Below, piece by piece: positions 22,976-27,911 of a DNA stretch of 27,911 bases; positions within the stretch are counted from its first letter, which is position 1; every line of letters begins with the position of its first letter. Under the pieces are notes generated by a model. It ran no database searches. It was not told the DNA's origin and worked only from the letters and a program-made list of their open reading frames with translations. This DNA is from Neofamilia sp964346535 (GTDB lineage Bacteria > Bacillota > Clostridia > Tissierellales > Peptoniphilaceae): assembly GCA_964346535.1 (NCBI GenBank), contig CAYFUN010000017.1:1-27911 (forward strand), given 5' to 3'. The translations under genes and the position numbers were made by a program.

Positions 22976-24148
22976 TTATAAAATTTCTCTAGGGCCTGAT
23001 CCAATATTTGATGAAAGGATTTCTGCATCAAGTCCTGTTTGTTCTTTATAAAAGGCCTTAACTTTTTTAGAAAATTCGTCTTTAGAATTCTTTTCAACTA
23101 GGGCTATGGCACAACCTGCAAAGCCTGCTCCAGTCATTCTAGCACCAAGACAGCCGTCTCCTTGTCTTGCTCCATCAGTTATTGCATCTAACTCCTTGCC
23201 TGTCACCTCATAAAAATCTCTTAGGGACCTGTGGGAATCATTTAAAAGCCTGCCCATTTTTTTATAGTCTTCGGCTTCCATGGCCTTTATCATCTCTTTG
23301 ACTCTTATGTTTTCTTCTACACAGTGTCTGGCCCTTTTATAAAGGGTCTTATCTTCTATGTGAAGTAGAAGGTCTTCCCAATTAGGATACTGGTCTAGCT
23401 GGCAAAGATTATCTATGGCCACAAAGTCTTTTAAAATGTAAAGGGCCTTTTGGGTCTCCTGCCTTCTTTCATTGTACTTAGATTCTATTAATGACCTTGG
23501 CTTGTTGGTATTTAAAATTAAAATTTCCAAGTTCTTTAGGTCCACATCAATATAAGAATAGTCTAAAGAATTTGTATCTAAAAGTATGGCAGATCCCTTC
23601 CTTCCCATGGCTATGGCAAATTGGTCCATAATGCCAGTGTGAAGGCCTAGATATTCATTTTCTGTTTTCATGCCAAGTTTGGCTAAATCTACATTTGAAA
23701 TATTTAGGCCAAAAAGTTTATTGATTACAAAACCAACTAAGACTTCTAAAGAAGCTGATGATGAAAGTCCTGATCCTGTTGGAATATTTCCCTCGATAAC
23801 AAGGTCAAAACCTTGGAAGTCGTAGCCTGCTTCTTTTATAAATTTAGCCATGCCGCCTAAATAATTTAGCCAGCCAAGGTTTCTGTCATAAGAAAGATTT
23901 TCTAAATCTAACTCTCCGTAGGAATCTAAGTTAAGAGAATAAGCACGAATTTTATTTGTCGAATTTTTTTCAGCACAGGCATAAGTTCCAATTTCTATGG
24001 CACAAGGAAGAACCTTGCCGCCGTTGTAGTCAATGTGTTCGCCAATTATATTAATCCTAGATGGGGCAAAAAACTTTCTCGGCTGAGTCTCAAATTTTTC
24101 CTTAAAGATTTTTTCTATATTGGCTAAAATTATTTTTTCATCCTTCAT
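22976..24148 (-). CDS. galK: Galactokinase
   Basis: Phosphorylates galactose to galactose-1-phosphate (Leloir pathway). A GHMP kinase of 390 residues. The galactokinase signature RINIIGEHIDYNGG is at 31-44, the ATP-binding motif GNIPTGSGLSSSASLEV at 120-136, the catalytic Asp175 in TGIMDQFA, and the C-terminal GARMTGAGFAGCAIAL motif near 335-350. The ATG overlaps the end of galT by 11 bases, with CAGGAG upstream. It is last in the operon. galE is not in the window. Confidence 0.97.
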   Translation of the reverse strand: MKDEKIILANIEKIFKEKFETQPRKFFAPSRINIIGEHIDYNGGKVLPCAIEIGTYACAEKNSTNKIRAYSLNLDSYGELDLENLSYDRNLGWLNYLGGMAKFIKEAGYDFQGFDLVIEGNIPTGSGLSSSASLEVLVGFVINKLFGLNISNVDLAKLGMKTENEYLGLHTGIMDQFAIAMGRKGSAILLDTNSLDYSYIDVDLKNLEILILNTNKPRSLIESKYNERRQETQKALYILKDFVAIDNLCQLDQYPNWEDLLLHIEDKTLYKRARHCVEENIRVKEMIKAMEAEDYKKMGRLLNDSHRSLRDFYEVTGKELDAITDGARQGDGCLGARMTGAGFAGCAIALVEKNSKDEFSKKVKAFYKEQTGLDAEILSSNIGSGPREIL

Positions 24149-25118
24149 CTAGACTGCTCCTGTAGGCCCTTCTTAATTCTTCAGCTGTTTCTTCTACCCT
24201 TCTTGGGTTGCCGTGAACCCAGGCTGCAGTTTCAGAAGAGGCGTTGTATTTTATTGAATTTTCTCCCCTTAGTGGCGGGAAAAATTTTACATTAAACCTA
24301 TAAAAGTCATGGGCTCCAGCATATTCAGGAGAATTTACTGGCTCTTGATAAATTGCCATCATATAGGGAAAGGGCTTGTTATAAACATAGTCAAAGGCCT
24401 TGGTCAATTCTTTTAAGGTCTTTGCAAAATCAGCTACTGTTTGGTCGCTAAAGTCTGAGAAAGAACTTATCTTATCCTTGGCTACAATATAAGTTTCAAA
24501 AGGATAGTTAGCAAAAAATGGTAGGAAGACAATAAAAGAATCATTTTCAAAAATTATCCTCTCTTTAAAGGCTCTTTCCTCTTTGATTAGCCTGTCAAAA
24601 ATATTTTCGCCAGTCTCCTTGAAGTAGTCCATAGAATTTTTAAGTTCTAGCTTTAGTCTCAGTGGCATTTTTGCATAGGCATAAATTTGGCCGTGAGGGT
24701 GGATCATTGTGGTTCCAACTTCCTTGCCCTTGTTTTCAAAAGGCATGATGTATTTTATCTTTTCATCTCTCTTTAATTCTTCAAATCTTTCCTGCCACAG
24801 CCTAACTAGTTTTTCTATATGGGCCTGGCTGAGGTCATAAAACTTTCCGTTATGGTCTGGGGAATATAGTATAACTTCGCACTTGCCATAGGAATAGTCT
24901 GTCTTATAAAAGTCTGAGCCAATTTCATCTGGGTCAGGTGGATTTTGAGACAGGATTGGAAAGTCGTTGTCATATTTTAAAACGTCGTAGTCAGCTGGGA
25001 CCTTGCCTGAATCTGGGCAAAATGGGCAAAAGTCCTTGGGCATGTCAGGTCTTTTTGACCTGTCTGCGCTTACCATGGTCCAGTCGTCTAAAAGTGGATT
25101 GTATCTTAATTCTGCCAT
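24138..25118 (-). CDS. galT: Galactose-1-phosphate uridylyltransferase
   Basis: Exchanges UDP between UDP-glucose and galactose-1-phosphate. 326 residues, class I type (HIT superfamily). The catalytic HPHGQ is at 140-144 (nucleophile His142), and CPFC (31-34) supplies a metal site. The N-terminus LRYNPLLDDWTMVSADRSKRP is the family start. The ATG shares a base with the stop of the upstream epimerase fragment (TAATG), so the pre-deletion coupling is kept even though that gene is broken. The gene itself looks intact. Confidence 0.97.
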   Translation of the reverse strand: MAELRYNPLLDDWTMVSADRSKRPDMPKDFCPFCPDSGKVPADYDVLKYDNDFPILSQNPPDPDEIGSDFYKTDYSYGKCEVILYSPDHNGKFYDLSQAHIEKLVRLWQERFEELKRDEKIKYIMPFENKGKEVGTTMIHPHGQIYAYAKMPLRLKLELKNSMDYFKETGENIFDRLIKEERAFKERIIFENDSFIVFLPFFANYPFETYIVAKDKISSFSDFSDQTVADFAKTLKELTKAFDYVYNKPFPYMMAIYQEPVNSPEYAGAHDFYRFNVKFFPPLRGENSIKYNASSETAAWVHGNPRRVEETAEELRRAYRSSLDEG

Positions 25119-25570
25119 TAATCATTTTCCTTTCTGAATGTTAAAGTAAGGTCCCAAGTTTTTTCTTCCTTAGAGGCGATTTTTGAAAACTTATTATTTT
25201 TAAAGGCTCTTTCTAAGGAGTCGTAGTAGCCTGAAGCAGGCTCTAGGGCAAAGTTGTATTCGCCTTTTAGACCACCCTTGGTCAACCAAAAACCTAGGTA
25301 CTTATTTATATCTGTAGTAAAGTTCATTTGAACCTTGAGATTTTCTTTTTTGTAGTAGATGCTTACTTGTCCATCTTCTATTTCATCTACAAAATAAAAC
25401 TTGTAGACATTTTTATCTGGATATTCTGAAAGATTTCTATAGTCAAAGTCGTAAGTTTTTCCATCTATTACATTTAAAACCTCTCCTGCATGACCAAAGT
25501 CAATTTCAACTTGGTCGCTATAAGTCATTAGGCCGTGAAAGGCCCAAAGATATAGGTGGTCTTGGACAGT
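25118..25570 (-). pseudogene. Aldose 1-epimerase (galM-like) C-terminal fragment
   Basis: About 150 residues resemble the C-terminal half of Firmicute aldose-1-epimerase-like proteins: DHLYLWAFHGLMTYSD, ...YKFYFVDEI, NKYLGFWLTKGGLKGEYNF, ALEPASGYYDSLERAFKNNK, EKTWDLTLTF. The N-terminal half is missing. Upstream, the same open frame changes to a LacI/GalR ligand-domain sequence near 25570, so a deletion has joined the two genes. It still ends in TAATG with galT. It is unlikely to be active as a mutarotase. Family recognition is from motifs only. Confidence 0.7.
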
Positions 25571-25853
25571 TGGAATTTTTTCTTTGACAAAAAAACTTTC
25601 TACACTTAGCCTTAGAGAGTGGTAGTAGGGGTCTTCAATTTCAGCATCAGATGAAATCCATTGGACTATGCCAATAAACTCTTCCCTCTTTGAAAACTTT
25701 TTTCTTGCTAACATAAGAAAGGTCTTCTGCCACTTTTAGAATTTCTTCTCTTGTTGAATCTTTGACTTTAATACTGTCGTCTTCGTTTAAGACCCTGGAA
25801 ATTGTAGCCAGAGAATAGCCTGTAATTTTTGAAATGTCTTTTATTGTAGCCAA
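25571..25853 (-). pseudogene. LacI/GalR-type regulator, frameshifted and truncated
   Basis: Starts at TTG (25851-25853) with GAGGA upstream. The first 45 residues are a LacI-type helix-turn-helix and hinge start: ATIKDISKITGYSLATISRV, then STREEILKVAEDLSY. Near 25712 the frame breaks: the reading frame that began at 25853 stops at 25647, while the +1 frame continues as ARKKFSKREEFIGIVQWISS and DPYYHSLRLSVESFFVKEK, the start of a GalR-like sensor domain. After about 50 such residues the sequence jumps into the epimerase fragment. A one-base insertion or two-base deletion explains the first lesion and a large deletion the second. If real, the gal operon has lost this local repressor. Confidence 0.75.
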
Positions 25854-25856
25854 ATT

Positions 25857-26357
25857 TTAGTCCTCGTCTTCTTTTAATTCTTTGTTTATAAGCCTGCTTT
25901 TATTTAATAAAAGAGCTGCCGCCAAAGTTAGCAGGAAGAAATAATAATTTTTACTTATAAAGACCATGTAAATAGAAAACAAAAGTAGGGACAGGGGAAT
26001 TATGGTCCAAAAAATTTCATTTCGTCTTTTTAAAGACTGGTACAAGTCTTTTCTGTCATCTGGCCTTCTCTTTAAGTCTTCCTTGTAGGGTCCTAGATAA
26101 TAAGACCAATAGCCAACTTTTCCCTTATAAGAATATACTAAATCTAGGCCCTGGTCTTCATAAAAATATTTTGATCCATGGTCTTCTTTATTATATTCAA
26201 TTACACACGAAGCCTTAAAGGCTCTTCCCTCGTCAAAGCTATAGACTCCATCTGCAACTTTTGTAAAAATATAGCCTTCTCCAGCTTGGGCTTTGATAAA
26301 GTCTTCTTCTTTATTTAATTCTAAAATCGAAAAATTTTTCTTAATTTATCTGGTCAT
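25857..26357 (-). pseudogene. DUF2812-like membrane protein with stop at codon 4
   Basis: The ATG at 26355-26357, behind GAGGT, opens the frame MTR, then TAA (26346-26348), then 162 uninterrupted codons. The body reads like DUF2812: an N-terminal part with EEDFIKAQAGEGYIFTKVADG, YEDQGLDLVYSYKGKVGYW and KRRPDDRKDLYQSLKRRN, then two membrane helices (FWTIIPLSLLLFSIYMVFI and YYFFLLTLAAALLL) and an acidic tail. After the stop there is no ATG, GTG or TTG until a TTG at 26045, so the complete protein cannot be made by normal initiation unless the ATT or read-through is used. DUF2812 genes usually sit beside PadR regulators; here it heads the gal operon. Confidence 0.7.
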
Positions 26358-26376
26358 TTTTACCTCGCTTAAGCAT

Positions 26377-26385
26377 ATTATAGCA
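26377..26385 (-). promoter_or_regulatory. Galactose operon promoter
   Basis: Minus-strand TGCTATAAT, a perfect extended -10 (same nine bases as at recQ), 20 bases before the DUF2812 ATG. TTTACT lies 18 bases upstream of TATAAT as a modest -35. Confidence 0.65.
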
Positions 26386-26423
26386 AAGCTCTTTATCTTT
26401 AGTAAATATCTTTAGATTTTTTA

Positions 26424-26454
26424 GTAAAATAAAAAGAAGCCTCTTGGCTCCTTT
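26424..26454 (-). terminator. Terminator after the DUF3783 gene
   Basis: AAAGGAGCC and GGCTTCTTT (minus strand) form a 9-bp stem with one G-U pair and loop AAGA, followed by TTTATTTTA. The stem begins within the stop codon of the gene. Confidence 0.88.
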
Positions 26455-27007
26455 AGTTTTCGTCTATAAACTCGTTAGCAATTTTTGCTCCCCTATTATA
26501 AAGCTCAATCATTTCATCTTTTTCTAATTCTTGCTTCTTTATATAGGCTGAAATTTCTTCTACTAGGTCCACAAGTCTTTGGTCAGTATTTCCATTTTCT
26601 ATTAGCCCTTGGGCAAAGGTCCTTAGAGAAAATAACCTGTGTAAAAGTGGCATTAGTTCTGCCTCTTCCTTGTTTTCTTTTAAAAGTTCGTGGAGAATCC
26701 ACTTTTTATTTGTTGGAGTTGAAACACACTTGTTAGGAAGCATTAGGTCTTTTTCTTTAAAGTCCTTTAACAAGGCTGAAAGTTCTGAGTCTTCAAAGCC
26801 GTGGATCATTAAAAAGTTAATGTCTACATGGTCTAGGCCCTGGTTTGAAATATCTTCTACTATTTTTTCTTCTAAAAGATCTTCAATTTTTTGGCCTAGG
26901 TGGTCCATTTCTGCTTCGATTACTGAAAAGTCATATTTTTCTTTTAAGGATTTTATTTTTTCCAAAGATTCTTTGGGCATATTATAAACTAATAATTTTC
27001 TAGTCAT
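26453..27007 (-). CDS. DUF3783 domain protein
   Basis: A 184-residue soluble protein. The middle (about 86-115) has the DUF3783 pattern: FLMIHGFEDSELSALLKDFK, then LPNKCVSTPTNKKWILHELL, in which the TPTN-W segment is diagnostic. The C-terminal third is helical and acidic. Function of the family is unknown. The ATG follows TAGGAGG by 4 bases. It lies 66 bases after the YheO-type regulator with no terminator or clear promoter between, so they probably share a transcript. Confidence 0.75.
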   Translation of the reverse strand: MTRKLLVYNMPKESLEKIKSLKEKYDFSVIEAEMDHLGQKIEDLLEEKIVEDISNQGLDHVDINFLMIHGFEDSELSALLKDFKEKDLMLPNKCVSTPTNKKWILHELLKENKEEAELMPLLHRLFSLRTFAQGLIENGNTDQRLVDLVEEISAYIKKQELEKDEMIELYNRGAKIANEFIDEN

Positions 27008-27073
27008 AGGTCCTCCTAAATTTTTCTATTACAGACCTTTTACCCATTAAGATTTTTTTAATTCTCTTTTTTC

Positions 27074-27766
27074 TTATTTTTCATCTCTGGCCATATTTAT
27101 ATATCTATAAACTGAGGCCTGGGATATGTCTAAGACCTTAGATAAAATACTTACTGCCCCCTTAAGCATAAAGAAACCTTTGGAGTCTAAATTTTTTACT
27201 ATTTGAACTTTTTCATCTGGAGTTAATCTCTCAACTGGGATTAGAGCCTCCTTTAGTTCTAGGTCAATCATAGACATAATTGTATCTTCCATGGTCATCT
27301 TTTCCCCTTGGTTAATTTGGTCCAAGGTTCCTTGATCAATATTGTTAATTAAAGATGTAGATGAAATTCTTTCTTCTATATACTGGTCTGGATGGCAGAG
27401 ATACATTATTTTCTTTCCTAGCTCTTCATACCTAGAGTCGTCAAAGTTTATACAGACAATCCCTTCAAGGTCGCCTGCATCTGATTTTATAAAAAACAAA
27501 GACGTCCTTAAGGCCTTGCCAGTTTTTGAATAGCTGGCCCTGTTTACTATATAGTCAGTTTGTTGGTATTCTTTTTTGTCCAAGGTGGCTTTTATTGCTG
27601 GTGGAAGATCTGCTCCTAAATTTTTTCCCGATATCTTCCCATACTCTAAGCTTAGTTTTTTATAATTTCCTCCACGAGTGTCTAATAAATATAACTCGTA
27701 GTCTGGCCCTATGGCCTTGGAGAAAAAACTTATAAGGCTAACATAGTTTTCAAGTTTTGAATCCAT
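27074..27766 (-). CDS. YheO/DauR-type transcriptional regulator
   Basis: A 230-residue regulator with two parts: an N-terminal YheO-type PAS domain (about 5-120, with YELYLLDTRGG and the GIVCINFDDSRYEEL segment) and a C-terminal helix-turn-helix of the HTH_22 type (about 180-228; KVQIVKNLDSKGFFMLKGAV, then VLDISQASVYRYI). Members include DauR, which controls D-amino acid use; the ligand here is unknown. The ATG follows AGAGAGGG. A promoter and a palindrome lie just upstream, which fits autoregulation. Confidence 0.85.
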   Translation of the reverse strand: MDSKLENYVSLISFFSKAIGPDYELYLLDTRGGNYKKLSLEYGKISGKNLGADLPPAIKATLDKKEYQQTDYIVNRASYSKTGKALRTSLFFIKSDAGDLEGIVCINFDDSRYEELGKKIMYLCHPDQYIEERISSTSLINNIDQGTLDQINQGEKMTMEDTIMSMIDLELKEALIPVERLTPDEKVQIVKNLDSKGFFMLKGAVSILSKVLDISQASVYRYINMARDEK

Positions 27767-27787
27767 TTTTCCCTCTCTGATTAATAT

Positions 27788-27808
27788 ACATATATAAAAT
27801 TTATATGT
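27788..27808. promoter_or_regulatory. Palindrome over the yheO-type promoter -10
   Basis: ACATATA and TATATGT are perfect inverted arms around a 7-base centre, overlapping the -10 box. A likely operator for the downstream regulator or another repressor. Confidence 0.4.
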
Positions 27809-27818
27809 AAGCTTGCAA
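27791..27818 (-). promoter_or_regulatory. Promoter of the YheO-type regulator gene
   Basis: Minus-strand TTGCAA (27813-27818), 16-base spacer, TATATA (27791-27796). Confidence 0.5.
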
Positions 27819-27841
27819 ATTAAATAAAATTTTTCAGGTCA

Positions 27842-27868
27842 AAAAACGAGACAGAAAAAATCTGCCTC
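27842..27868 (-). terminator. Terminator of a gene beyond the right edge
   Basis: GAGGCAGA and TCTGTCTC (minus strand) form an 8-bp stem with one G-U pair and a 5-base T loop, followed by GTTTTTT. The gene it ends lies outside the window. Confidence 0.8.
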
Positions 27869-27911
27869 ATTTTAAATAGTATTTTTAAAAGGCTACCTTT
27901 AAAGCCAAGGC

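Noticed and set aside
25690..25712. Programmed frameshift at the AAAAAAG run in the regulator remnant
   Set aside because: The needed shift is +1, while A-AAA-AAG sites promote -1, and the downstream sequence is fused to an unrelated epimerase tail. Mutation is the simpler reading.
1..27911. CRISPR array, tRNA, rRNA, complete insertion sequence or prophage genes
   Set aside because: I saw no regularly spaced repeats, cloverleaf patterns, transposase or phage motifs on either strand.

Overview
The window reads as chromosome from a low-GC, anaerobic Gram-positive bacterium, most likely of the Tissierellia/Peptoniphilaceae kind (Anaerococcus, Peptoniphilus, Finegoldia relatives). The clues are AT-rich spacers, strong AGGAGG ribosome sites, sigma-A type promoters, a one-piece pyruvate:ferredoxin oxidoreductase, HPr kinase, and Firmicute-type ribosomal proteins. 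The genus is an inference from gene content. Apart from the first two genes, every gene lies on the minus strand.

From left to right: (1) 68-767, a plus-strand pair, a universal stress protein and a DUF1294 membrane protein, ended by a terminator. (2) 829-894, two near-identical REP-like palindromes between convergent genes, then ung. (3) 1641-6128, the str operon read leftwards as rpsL-rpsG-fusA-tuf, with a consensus promoter before rpsL and a second one before tuf. (4) recQ, just upstream of the str promoter. (5) 8568-13169, a branched-chain amino acid ABC importer, livKHMGF. (6) A 444-base gene-free stretch, then the pyruvate:ferredoxin oxidoreductase gene with its own promoter. (7) 17281-21827, pepP-uvrC-hprK, probably one transcript. 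(8) A DUF697 membrane protein. (9) 22976-26385, a galactose operon in which galT and galK are intact but the head is decayed: a DUF2812 gene with a stop at codon 4, and a LacI/GalR-type regulator that is frameshifted and fused by deletion to the tail of an aldose-1-epimerase. (10) 26453-27818, a YheO/DauR-type regulator and a DUF3783 protein, and at the right edge the terminator of a gene outside the window.

Functionally the window combines translation (str operon), DNA repair (Ung, RecQ, UvrC), amino acid uptake and peptide use (Liv, PepP), pyruvate oxidation (PFOR), carbon regulation (HprK) and Leloir galactose use (GalT, GalK). I find no complete mobile element, CRISPR array, tRNA or rRNA.

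The most notable non-textbook signals are a 24-bp perfectly pairable long-range RNA duplex flanking rpsL, which covers the region next to its ribosome site; the REP-like pair; the ung promoter lying inside the tuf terminator; and the stepwise decay of the gal operon head. I do not see a clear new multi-gene system.
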